Part shown: positions 24,901 to 31,667 of the stretch, one piece after another
Numbering within the stretch: the stretch's first letter is position 1
How the letters are laid out: every line of letters starts with the position of its first letter
Assembly: GCA_001683825.1 (NCBI GenBank)
Contig: LXTR01000086.1
Location: forward strand, 1-64,000
Direction of reading: 5' to 3'
Source: Flavobacteriaceae bacterium CP2B
Lineage (GTDB): Bacteria; Bacteroidota; Bacteroidia; Flavobacteriales; Flavobacteriaceae
Length of the DNA stretch: 64,000 nt
The notes under the pieces: generated by a model
The model's input: the letters and a program-made list of their open reading frames with translations, nothing else
The model's database searches: none
Told to the model about the DNA's origin: nothing
Made by a program: the position numbers and the translations under genes

Positions 24901-26343
24901 GCCCGGGGCGATAAAATTGGTCTGTGGAAAATCCTGGGAGCTTGTAAAAATGCCGGTGACCCCGTTATTGGCAAAATTGCCGGCCGAGGTGAAATAATAG
25001 TTCCCGGGGGAAGCGGTGAAAGACTGAATAGACCTCCCAATATTGCTGATCCCAAACATGGGCTCCCCGGTAAAGGTAATGTCGTCTACGATTGCGTCAC
25101 ACCCGATTGCCTCCAATGCGCTGATCGCTTGTTCAAACTGGCGGGGCGACAGGATACCGGTGCTGAAGGCCAGGGTGGCCGCAGGGGCAACATCGTGGAT
25201 CAGCTGCAACATGGCCCTCCCCTCATCGGACGCCGATCCGTAAGGGTATTCGCCCACCACCTCCACAGGGTCCGGGAAGCCTTCGGGGTTTCCGGTTCCG
25301 GGCAGGTCGCCATTCTCCACGTCGACCGTGGCTTTCGACTTCCCGGTAAAAGGCTGGGTGTCAAAACTGTCGGAGATCACCCCAAGTTTGATACCCTTCC
25401 CGTTGACCCTGACGATTTCTCCGCCCGAAACAGTGCGGTAGGCCTCCCTGATCAGGGACGAATACTGTACGCTATCTCCTTGTGTACGGACAATCCCGGA
25501 GTTCTGGAGCGGTTTGTACAGCGGCCTGGCGAAATTGATCAGCAGGGGATAGGAATTTAATTCCTGTAACCTCGAAATGGGAAAAAACGCGTCAATCGCG
25601 GCCTCGATATCCGAAGGGTTGATCACAAAATCGGAGAGAAGCGGGTTGGGATGGTATTGCAGGCCAAAGGTGCCCGTCAACAGGTTGATGACATCCTGCA
25701 GTTTGTTCGCCTGTGGGATGATCTCTATCAGGACCTTCCCGCTGGCGTTGATCTGATAAATGACCTCCGATGGGGAATCGCCGGCATTTCCTTCCGAGAG
25801 CGAAGTGAGCTCGGAGCCAATGAGGGTTAAGTTTTTACCATTGCCCTGGCCAAAGACCGGGAAGATGAACCCGAGTTCCCCCTGCGGGCATTTGGAAGAG
25901 TTGGCGCTGGCGGTAACGGTAAAGACCCTGCCACTGGGGTTGATCACGGTCCATTCTACGGATTCTTTCTCATGGAACTCCATGGTAAAGGCCCTATCCA
26001 CACTTCCCGCTTTAAAATTCTGGGGGCCTTTGGACTTGTTTTTGTTTTTTCCACTAATGACATAGCTGCCATTTTCGTCTACCGTGACCTCTTTTTTATT
26101 GGGGTTGTCATAACCGAAGTTTACCCGGTATAGCCCGTTGCCGATGGCTTCGGTACAGGCCCTTACAACTATGTCCTTGTTTGCCCCTCCGCCACCACCT
26201 CCATTTCGGCCCCCCTCCTGCGGATAGGCCTGAAAACTAAGACTAAGGAACAAAATTAAGGGCAGGAACAGCCCCAAGGGACGTTTATCATACGCGGTAC
26301 ATAAGCCCTTGCCAGGAAGGGAAACGGGGTAGCAGTGTTTCAT
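21985..26343 (-). CDS. T9SS-exported S8 serine protease with MBG-type domains and NKLRAVVN repeats
   Basis: 1452 residues with an N-terminal hydrophobic signal (LFLPLILFLSLSFQAYPQ). The subtilase core has Asp325 (GVISDSFD), His383 (LIHDVAPAA) and Ser685 (FFGTSAAAPHAAG). From about 780 onward come IPT- and MBG-like beta-rich segments. Between ~990 and 1090 one of these is interrupted by five copies of NKLRAVVN, two of them overlapping. The last ~75 residues (FVFYPNPVSTTLFID to VYSILKQ) are a type A T9SS sorting domain, so it should be secreted or anchored on the cell surface. The large insertion between His and Ser carries a jelly-roll-like part. It sits 16 bp upstream of the cyclase gene, same strand. 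Confidence 0.9.
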   Translation of the reverse strand: MKHCYPVSLPGKGLCTAYDKRPLGLFLPLILFLSLSFQAYPQEGGRNGGGGGGANKDIVVRACTEAIGNGLYRVNFGYDNPNKKEVTVDENGSYVISGKNKNKSKGPQNFKAGSVDRAFTMEFHEKESVEWTVINPSGRVFTVTASANSSKCPQGELGFIFPVFGQGNGKNLTLIGSELTSLSEGNAGDSPSEVIYQINASGKVLIEIIPQANKLQDVINLLTGTFGLQYHPNPLLSDFVINPSDIEAAIDAFFPISRLQELNSYPLLINFARPLYKPLQNSGIVRTQGDSVQYSSLIREAYRTVSGGEIVRVNGKGIKLGVISDSFDTQPFTGKSKATVDVENGDLPGTGNPEGFPDPVEVVGEYPYGSASDEGRAMLQLIHDVAPAATLAFSTGILSPRQFEQAISALEAIGCDAIVDDITFTGEPMFGISNIGRSIQSFTASPGNYYFTSAGNFANNGVTGIFTSSQDFPQTNFIAPGSPAVAHVYGANPDGSEDLLQRIRVEPGVYMLVLQWAEGVASQENSEGALSDLDLYLVGDNYDLLVGNNRINVKGDPTEYIVFRASGSGEANIMITSANGPPPPGLAFRLIAYRANGLEFLQYGGAPTVSGHAMTQEAITVGAVDFRQGSNPVAQPFSSYAGALPDNSQIYVDLAAPDGGNTNVASIGQDISFDADAFPNFFGTSAAAPHAAGAFALLLSALPSWYPDGLPAAGGADPVLQLFKNTATPAGDAARAGSGLIQTARAFQQIAAQTARLTSLVIEDGKTPSAEPLEVTILGDFFPEDPKVIFDGEELEITAKSDGEIRALVGTFTGNPALYVETNAITPGGTDGGLSNPLYFFEGDKIALNILAEDVSVEFGQSVAFSYTVEGLPEGTTLESLGLPEISFTSPAVFPFPDVNNYLITPGFSEALTPEQEESFQVNFINGKLEVTKKDLIIKPDNASFTYGEPVEISLQYLYDAEGIEDNAAFLEAIRSAHQSDFYTENTLILINKLRAVVNEQEILDLLTNGSWMASEKIVQNKLRAVVNGMNLVDLEVQNIEDYRDAVIDPETNKLRAVVNKLRAVVNGQDLLNNLVDLVIENKLRAVVNETGLGDEDDKNDYSATFALIDAEDGSTETEERGVEKLYAMSLVSGLEVTTSPEDRHTVFPGAFLASIAANFNVTYQSGLLEILPATLQVTTGDLLIGQGQPLDTSRVSTAIDGYVYGETFADVFPDGLSYLLVDSRGNTYEEGDTGAFFIRIAPPQNYTVTYEGLGVLYVTPTGDYLRKVRTYLDCVEFDAGAPDGLTYTANFRYENPNEETIYVLHGPENRIVSDGPYEGDTPIVFLPGEGTFEVRFTGSALKWELTTLDSTHKSATSSSASASSNKCPEEISDSFVFYPNPVSTTLFIDQSLEELVVLEIFDLYGIKYYSAQLDGRGTRTHTVDVSTYPAGLYFARITTKAEISVYSILKQ
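23077..23370 (-). repeat. Five in-frame copies of the NKLRAVVN motif
   Basis: Copies lie at 23077-23100, 23143-23166, 23164-23187, 23260-23283 and 23347-23370 within the protease gene. The protein motif is invariant while codons differ between copies (for example AAGCTAAGG against AAACTACGA), so the peptide rather than the DNA is being kept. Spacings are 29, 32, 7 and 22 codons. Confidence 0.85.
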
Positions 26344-26723
26344 ACAGGTGTGGTTGGTATCTTGTTAGCATTACCCATATGAACAAGTAAGCAAGGCTGC
26401 ACGAAAACCACATTGTGCCCTTCCCGGGAACCTGTTGAAAGATCGATCAACCTGAATAAAGAGAACAGCCTTTCATTTCGGGGTTACCCGGTAGTTTTCC
26501 GTGTGTCTGATAAGCGTATGGGGATGGACCAAATATAGTTGAAAATAAGCGACTTGGCGCTATCGGCACGCGCCGACTTTCATGGTCGTGGTCGAGAAAA
26601 CAGCTACTTTCAACGTATTTGAGGGCTTTGGAAACCCATATGTAAGGATATCCCTGTTAAAATGTAAACAGGATGCGGGAAGTGCCCTGGAGATTGCCCA
26701 TGGGATATGCAACGGCCACAGGT
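26344..26723. other. Gap between protease gene and TerB-like gene
   Basis: 380 bp upstream of the protease gene. A small GC hairpin (GGCGC / GCGCC, 26556-26574) is the only structure seen. No tRNA or convincing ORF. Confidence 0.45.
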
Positions 26724-27053
26724 TCAGGAATTGATCCCCGCATCATCAAAGATATTGTATATGACACGCAGTTCCTCGTCATCAACCTTACCATCTGCGC
26801 TGGCCATTTCTTTGATCATCAGGCTCAGGGCCTGTTTTTTGTTCCGTGGCATGCCGCGGAGGATCACCGTCACCTCGTCCTGATTCATTTTACGGGATTC
26901 CTCGATCAGGTTCATATCAAAATTCAGGAAATAGGAAAGCTGTTTCATAAACCCGATCTCCCGGTTATCCACTTTTCCATCGGCCAGGATCACATCTTCA
27001 ACCGCGTTGATCACCGCTAACTTTTCAGCCAGGCTAAATTGTAAATGTTTCAT
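26724..27053 (-). CDS. TerB/DjlA-N-like small acidic protein
   Basis: 109 residues, all helical in pattern, with two repeats of an acidic metal-loop-like motif: VILADGKVDNREIGFM (about 20-35) and EMASADGKVDDEELRVI (about 83-99). These are hallmarks of the TerB superfamily. Such proteins are cytoplasmic and are linked to membrane stress and tellurite-type complexes, but a stand-alone member has no assigned reaction. No ter neighbours are present in this window. Confidence 0.8.
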   Translation of the reverse strand: MKHLQFSLAEKLAVINAVEDVILADGKVDNREIGFMKQLSYFLNFDMNLIEESRKMNQDEVTVILRGMPRNKKQALSLMIKEMASADGKVDDEELRVIYNIFDDAGINS

Positions 27054-27268
27054 GTCTTGTCAAATTGATTTTAAACTAAGTACACAAAAACCCAAAGGCC
27101 GTACGTGCCCAATTAATTTAGTGTTAAGGTAGCCAAAAATATCGTACTACAAGCGATTTTTTCAGGAAGGTACTTCCCGGATAAGATGTAGTGTTTGCCA
27201 TGGGGGGAATTTGCCTGGGGAAGGGTGATGTGAAACCCATAATACCACTGGAAAGCCGCTCCGCACAC

Positions 27269-27445
27269 TTATTTGCCGGCCATGGTATTCTCAAAGTTTT
27301 CCAGTGAAGACGCCAGGGCACGGCTCCACTCATCATAGAAACCACTGGAGAAATCCTGATAGATCAGGATGGAAAGCGCCAGGATGCCCAGCACCATGAA
27401 GAGCGTTAAAAACCAAAGCCCCATTATTTTATCTGTACGTTTCAT
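27269..27445 (-). CDS. Small single-pass membrane protein (58 residues)
   Basis: Starting at MKRTDKIMGL (8 codons inside a longer open frame), with one TM helix at about 9-30 (WFLTLFMVLGILALSILIY) and a hydrophilic tail ending FENTMAGK. No family recognised. The basic N-terminus followed by the helix suggests an inner-membrane protein with its tail outside. It lies 215 bp upstream of the TerB-like gene on the same strand. Confidence 0.55.
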   Translation of the reverse strand: MKRTDKIMGLWFLTLFMVLGILALSILIYQDFSSGFYDEWSRALASSLENFENTMAGK

Positions 27446-28207
27446 AACCCGATGCTTTGCATTAAGCAACCTTTCTAAAAATACGGAAATATTTCTGAAT
27501 TAACAAAATGTTAACAATTTATTTGTTGCGGGAGCCGAAGCAGTGACAAAATATGCCTGGAGGTCCTGGGTTAAGGTCTTCCATAACAGGGGGGGTACAT
27601 CTGTGATCAGGCTCCTGGCCTGGGCATTTTGCGGGAACGCCAGCCAGCGGGTTTTCACCTCACGGGCCATAGTGGAGTGTCACCCATGAAATAGGCTCCA
27701 TGGAATCACCCCTGTTGTGAATGCCCCTCCCTGCGTTTTATCTGCATCGGGGCCGGGGGATTGCAGAGTGCCAGCCCCGACCGGAACATATCAATATAGG
27801 ACATATGGGGCCTAGCCCGCACAAGGCGCCTCCACTGCCGGTAACCTGTCACCATTCCATTTACCGCGGGGATCCCAAACCCTGTTAGGCCTACTGTAAA
27901 CAAGCAGGAACGGATCATCCCATGCAGGCAATACCACCAATCCCAGGAAAGGAGAAGGGGATGCCAGCATGCACATAGGGGCTGGATGGGGTTGGGGCTA
28001 ATGGCAGGGCCCCCGTGATATTGATGGCAGTGTCCGTACCCGGAATACAAAAGGATTTAAGACACCAGGCATACTTCTAAAGCCATATCCCCGTTATAGA
28101 GGGCGGGCCGGTTCCTTCACCCCGGGAGGGGAGTAAGCGGTGTCGCCCCCCTAAATTTATGTTAAGATCTGCTGCGGCATTTGGAAATTTGTAATTTTGT
28201 CCTGTCT
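27446..28207. other. Gene-free stretch before the metal-resistance island
   Basis: About 760 bp. A 114-codon minus-strand frame (27706-28050) has an implausible composition (many His, Trp, Cys and Pro, no fold pattern) and is taken as non-coding. A promoter-like TAATTTTG lies at its right end (28192-28199). I see nothing else. Confidence 0.5.
28192..28199 (+). promoter_or_regulatory. Exact -7-type box next to the first HYC_CC_PP start
   Basis: TAATTTTG fits TAnnTTTG exactly and ends only 8 bp before the ATG at 28208. No purine-rich ribosome binding site precedes that ATG, so the mRNA may be nearly leaderless. A matching TTG element is not evident at the usual distance. Confidence 0.3.
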
Positions 28208-28624
28208 ATGAAAGGACTATTCCGACATATTGGCGCGCTATGCCTTTCGGCCCTGCTGTTGTTTTCAACCCTATCCTTTTCGGTTGACATGCACTATTGC
28301 GGGAAGCATTTGGTGGATGTTGCCATCAATGGGAAAGCGCAGGGCTGCGGAATGTCTATGGATTCGGAACCAGATTCGGGATCCGCAAGTGCACTGGGCT
28401 GGCATTGTTGCCAGGATGTGCAATGGCAGGTTGACGGGCAGGACGACCTGCAGTCGGCAGGCACGCAGTTGCAATGGCAGTCGCCCCTGATGGCTTTGCC
28501 CCCATTGGCGTCTGTCCTTTCCACCATACCTGTGGACGGCCAAGAGCCCATCAGGTACCGGGAGTACTCGCCCCCGCCGCTTATCAGGGACCTTCCCATT
28601 CTACACCAGGCTTTCCTGATCTGA
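28208..28624 (+). CDS. HYC_CC_PP family protein (first copy)
   Basis: 138 residues from MKGLFRHIGA, giving a signal peptide or anchor (about 5-25). The family motifs that give it its name are present: DMHYCGKHL near residue 32, WHCCQD near 70 and a late SPPPLIRD near 125. The Cys/His pairs suggest metal binding in the periplasm. Such proteins are commonly found beside copper and other metal efflux genes in Bacteroidetes, as here; their biochemical role is not established. A paralogue is encoded at 31145. A long hairpin separates it from the next gene. Confidence 0.85.
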   Translation: MKGLFRHIGALCLSALLLFSTLSFSVDMHYCGKHLVDVAINGKAQGCGMSMDSEPDSGSASALGWHCCQDVQWQVDGQDDLQSAGTQLQWQSPLMALPPLASVLSTIPVDGQEPIRYREYSPPPLIRDLPILHQAFLI

Positions 28625-28668
28625 TTTATGATGATCGCCACCCTCTGGCAGTAAGTTATCATCATAAA
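28625..28668 (+). other. Intercistronic RNA hairpin
   Basis: TTTATGATGAT (28625-28635) pairs perfectly with ATCATCATAAA (28658-28668); the loop contains a second small stem GCCA/TGGC. It lies directly after the HYC_CC_PP stop and before the barrel gene. It could act as a partial terminator or protect the upstream message from decay. Confidence 0.6.
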
Positions 28669-28678
28669 TAAAAACCTC

Positions 28679-29443
28679 ATGAAAAAAATATTTCTATGGT
28701 CCCTTTTGGGATCCGTGGCTATCACCTGGGCGCAGGGGCCACCCATTACCGCTGACAACCCCATTATGCTGGGGGGCGGGAGTTTTACCACCAAAACACT
28801 GGTCGAGATCCGTAACACCGGTCGCGGAACTTCGGTATACGTGCCGGCGACCATACAATACCTGCCCACGGCCAATACCCTGGTGGGGCTTACGCTGCCT
28901 TATATAGACTACGACCTGGGACCGGGGTTTAGCGGTAGTGAGCTGGCCGACATCAAACTGTTGGGGAAATACCAGTTCCTTCGAAAAGACCAGATGGGCA
29001 AGACCTTCCGGATGGTCGCCAAAACAGTTCAAAGCCTGCCTACGGGCCCGGAGTTAGACCTCATGGGCCTTAGTACCGGGCTGTATGAAGGGTACTACGG
29101 CGTGATTGCCGGCTATGAAACCCTTAAGTACGGGATTTCCAGTGAATTGGGCTACAATATGATGCCCAACGGCAGCATGGATGAATTCCGGGCGAAACTG
29201 GGGTTTGGCCTGCCCCTGTTAAAACCACAGTACCCCAACAAACAGGTGAATTTGTATTTTGAGTATACCAGTGCCTGGCTCACCGAAAGGGATTGGTACC
29301 AGCTATTGTATTCGCAGGGGATACAATATGCGGCCAAGGCAGTGACGTTTGACCTGGCCGTGGAATTGCCCCTTGTTCAGGATTTTCCCGATGACAGGGC
29401 CCTGAATTATAGCGTGTTTTTTGGAATGCGCTATACATTTTGA
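28679..29443 (+). CDS. Outer-membrane beta-barrel-like protein of the metal island
   Basis: 254 residues with a signal peptide (MKKIFLWSLLGSVAITWAQG), alternating-residue strands throughout (for example SVYVPATIQYLPTANTLVGLTLPYIDY) and a C-terminal aromatic residue in FFGMRYTF, typical of outer-membrane barrels. It resembles the 'transporter' or phenol-MetA-like barrels often encoded within Bacteroidetes copper islands. Substrate unknown; passage of metal or metal complexes is a guess based on the neighbours. Confidence 0.75.
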   Translation: MKKIFLWSLLGSVAITWAQGPPITADNPIMLGGGSFTTKTLVEIRNTGRGTSVYVPATIQYLPTANTLVGLTLPYIDYDLGPGFSGSELADIKLLGKYQFLRKDQMGKTFRMVAKTVQSLPTGPELDLMGLSTGLYEGYYGVIAGYETLKYGISSELGYNMMPNGSMDEFRAKLGFGLPLLKPQYPNKQVNLYFEYTSAWLTERDWYQLLYSQGIQYAAKAVTFDLAVELPLVQDFPDDRALNYSVFFGMRYTF

Positions 29444-29501
29444 CAAGAAGTAAGAAAAATATTACTAATTTCCCGTGGTAAACGGGACCAAAACCAATAA
29501 G

Positions 29502-30137
29502 ATGAAAAGAATTGTAATCATATGCATACTGGCAATACTGGGTGTTTCAGGAGTAAAAGCCCAACAGGGTTTTGATCAGTTCGAGGTACAGGTAGACGGG
29601 CTGGGTTGCCCTTTCTGCGCCTACGGCCTGGAAAAGAAATTTAAAGAGTTTAAAGGGATCAGGCAGGTGAAGATAGACATTGAAACCGGAAACTTCACCT
29701 TCGCCTTTCCGGCCGAAAAAGCCCTGAGCCTTCAGGCGGTGGAAGAGCAGGTAAAGAAAGCAGGGTATACCCCTATCGCCGCCAGCGTGATGCGCAATGA
29801 TGGCCGAATGGAGGCCAAGCACGAAAGCCCGAAAAAAGTGGACGCAAATGCCAAAAAAACCATGGCGAGCACCCGGGTTGCCGGGAATTGTGAAATGTGC
29901 AAAGCCCGTATAGAGAAGGCAGCCATGGAGCACCAGGGAGTGCTTAGCGCCTCCTGGAACAAGGACACCAAAATCCTGGAAGTTGGGTACGACGAGAAAG
30001 CCACCTCCCTGGAGGCGATTGAAAAAGCCATCGCCAAGATAGGGCACGATACCGAACACCACAGGGCCCATGCAGAAGCCTATGAAAACCTGCCGGGATG
30101 CTGCCATTACGAACGTATTGATGCTGTAAAGAAATAA
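29502..30137 (+). CDS. Exported protein with two heavy-metal-associated (HMA) domains
   Basis: 211 residues from MKRIVIICIL; the GTG nine codons earlier is not needed. Signal peptide ending SGVKAQ. HMA domain 1 (~25-90) has GLGCPFCAYGLEKKF, HMA domain 2 (~120-185) has GNCEMCKARIEKAAM, and the tail GCCHYERID holds another CC pair. Both CxxC pairs can bind Cu(I). It is a likely periplasmic metal carrier that hands copper to the efflux pump encoded downstream. It belongs to the plus-strand island. Confidence 0.9.
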   Translation: MKRIVIICILAILGVSGVKAQQGFDQFEVQVDGLGCPFCAYGLEKKFKEFKGIRQVKIDIETGNFTFAFPAEKALSLQAVEEQVKKAGYTPIAASVMRNDGRMEAKHESPKKVDANAKKTMASTRVAGNCEMCKARIEKAAMEHQGVLSASWNKDTKILEVGYDEKATSLEAIEKAIAKIGHDTEHHRAHAEAYENLPGCCHYERIDAVKK

Positions 30138-30208
30138 TTGAACTTACCGGAAGGCACGCCCGGTTCCCGCGGGAATTCCGGCCCTGCCTTCCATATTGAA
30201 TATCCGGA

Positions 30209-31024
30209 ATGAGAACCTCATTACTATTTTCACTGCTGCTCATAGTGGGAAGTTGTACTACTAAAAAGGAACGTAGCTGGCAATGGATACAATCCATACC
30301 ACTCGATGAGATAAACCCTATTGGACTGACCTTTACCGATGAAGGCCTTTGGCTGAGTGACGGGGACCGCAACCGGCTGGTCCTGGTGGATGAAGAGGGC
30401 CAACTGCTAAGGACGGTCGATTCCCTGGAACGCCCCATGCATATCGCCAGTTCGGGGAACACCGTATATGTGCCCCTTTACGGCAATGACCTGATTGCCA
30501 AAATTTCCAAAAAGGCCATACGGGCGTTACCGCTGAAAGATTCTTTGGACGCCCCCGCGGGGGTTTCGGTGTATGGGGAGGAGATGGCTATTGCCGACTT
30601 CTACAACCATCGCATCCTGTACAGCGCGGATGGCGAAACCTATATTCCCATTGGGGAAGAAGGAAAATCAGAGGGGCAGTTTTACTATCCCACCGATGTG
30701 CAGATCACTGAAGACCGGATCTGGGTGGCCGACGCCTATAACAACCGGATCCAGGTATTTACCAAAGACGGCCGGTTTGTAAAGGCCCTTGGGGCCGATC
30801 AAAAAATGAACGCGGCCACTGGCATCTATGTGGATGCCCGGGAAGTCATCGTCACAGATTTTGAAAACGACAGGGTGCTCGTCCTGGACCATGCAGGCGG
30901 CCTGAAGCAAATCCTGGCCGAAGGCGTGGAAAAGCCTACCGATGTGGTAGTCCACCAGGAGAAACTCTATATTGCGAATTACCGCAATGGCAGTTTGCAG
31001 GTACTGGAGCGGCAGCCTGATTAA
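30209..31024 (+). CDS. NHL-repeat lipoprotein
   Basis: 271 residues. Lipoprotein signal with lipobox IVGSC (Cys16). The rest is a beta-propeller of NHL type: recurring blocks such as MAIADFYNHRILY, IWVADAYNNRIQVFTKDGRFVKALG and VIVTDFENDRVLVLD, about six blades. Such propellers bind proteins or small ligands; no catalytic residues are visible. Its place between the HMA carrier and the second HYC_CC_PP gene suggests a role at the cell envelope in metal handling, which is inference. Confidence 0.85.
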   Translation: MRTSLLFSLLLIVGSCTTKKERSWQWIQSIPLDEINPIGLTFTDEGLWLSDGDRNRLVLVDEEGQLLRTVDSLERPMHIASSGNTVYVPLYGNDLIAKISKKAIRALPLKDSLDAPAGVSVYGEEMAIADFYNHRILYSADGETYIPIGEEGKSEGQFYYPTDVQITEDRIWVADAYNNRIQVFTKDGRFVKALGADQKMNAATGIYVDAREVIVTDFENDRVLVLDHAGGLKQILAEGVEKPTDVVVHQEKLYIANYRNGSLQVLERQPD

Positions 31025-31100
31025 TCACGTGTTAAACCCGCACCCTGCCATCCCTTTCCCCCAGGGGGCATAGGGAGTCAACAATGGGCGGAAACACTTG

Positions 31101-31129
31101 TTTGCCAATTCTTTGTAATGAATATTTTG
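31101..31129 (+). promoter_or_regulatory. Candidate promoter of the second HYC_CC_PP gene
   Basis: TTTG at 31101-31104, 18 bases, then TATTTTG at 31123-31129, close to the Bacteroidetes consensus. An AGGA ribosome binding site follows directly before the ATG at 31145, giving a very short leader. It may start the CusA-to-ChrA transcription unit. Confidence 0.45.
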
Positions 31130-31144
31130 TATTTTTAGGAAGCG

Positions 31145-31567
31145 ATGAAAACTTTATTTCAGCAAATAACAGCCCTGCTTCTGGCATCCCTGCTCATGTT
31201 TTCTACCTTATCCTTCAGGGTAGACATGCATTTCTGCGGGGAGCACCTGGTCGATTTTAGTTTTACCAGCAATGCGGTTGGTTGTGCAATGCTGAATGAC
31301 GCCCCGGAAACCCCGGGCGTTTGTATCATGGCTGCCATGGACTGCTGTACAGACCTTGAGATTGTCGTGCAGGGCCAGGAAGACCTTCCCCAGAAGGGCG
31401 ATCCCCTCGCGGTTGACGATAACCCACCTCCGGTGCTTGCCCCAACCACCACCCACTACCTTTGGCCTGTAAGCGTTGCGTCCCGGTACCGACAGCCATT
31501 CAAGGAGTATCCCCCACCCGTCCCCCACCGGAAGGCACACCTCTTATACGAGACCTTTCTCATTTGA
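31145..31567 (+). CDS. HYC_CC_PP family protein (second copy)
   Basis: 140 residues. N-terminal helix LLLASLLMFSTLSF, then VDMHFCGEHLVDF (Phe in place of Tyr in the HYC motif), MDCCTDLEI and EYPPPVPHRKAHLLYETFLI. The beginning (SLLMFSTLSFRVDMHFC) and the ending (hydrophobic, -FLI) parallel the copy at 28208, but the middle differs, so the two are old paralogues, not a recent duplication. It directly precedes the CusA-like gene. Confidence 0.85.
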   Translation: MKTLFQQITALLLASLLMFSTLSFRVDMHFCGEHLVDFSFTSNAVGCAMLNDAPETPGVCIMAAMDCCTDLEIVVQGQEDLPQKGDPLAVDDNPPPVLAPTTTHYLWPVSVASRYRQPFKEYPPPVPHRKAHLLYETFLI

Positions 31568-31667
31568 ATTTTAAACCATGGAAATGGGAGTCGGGGAGCC
31601 CTGACCCCCAACGATATGTTCGGTGCGAAGCGTGCCGGTAGCGTCCCTTTGGTTTAAAAATTCACCC

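Noticed and set aside
26556-26574. GC hairpin upstream of the protease gene
   Set aside because: Only a 5-bp stem with no T-run; too weak to call a terminator or riboswitch.
27706-28050. 114-codon minus-strand ORF
   Set aside because: Odd composition rich in His, Trp, Cys and Pro, no recognisable domain and no sensible start context.
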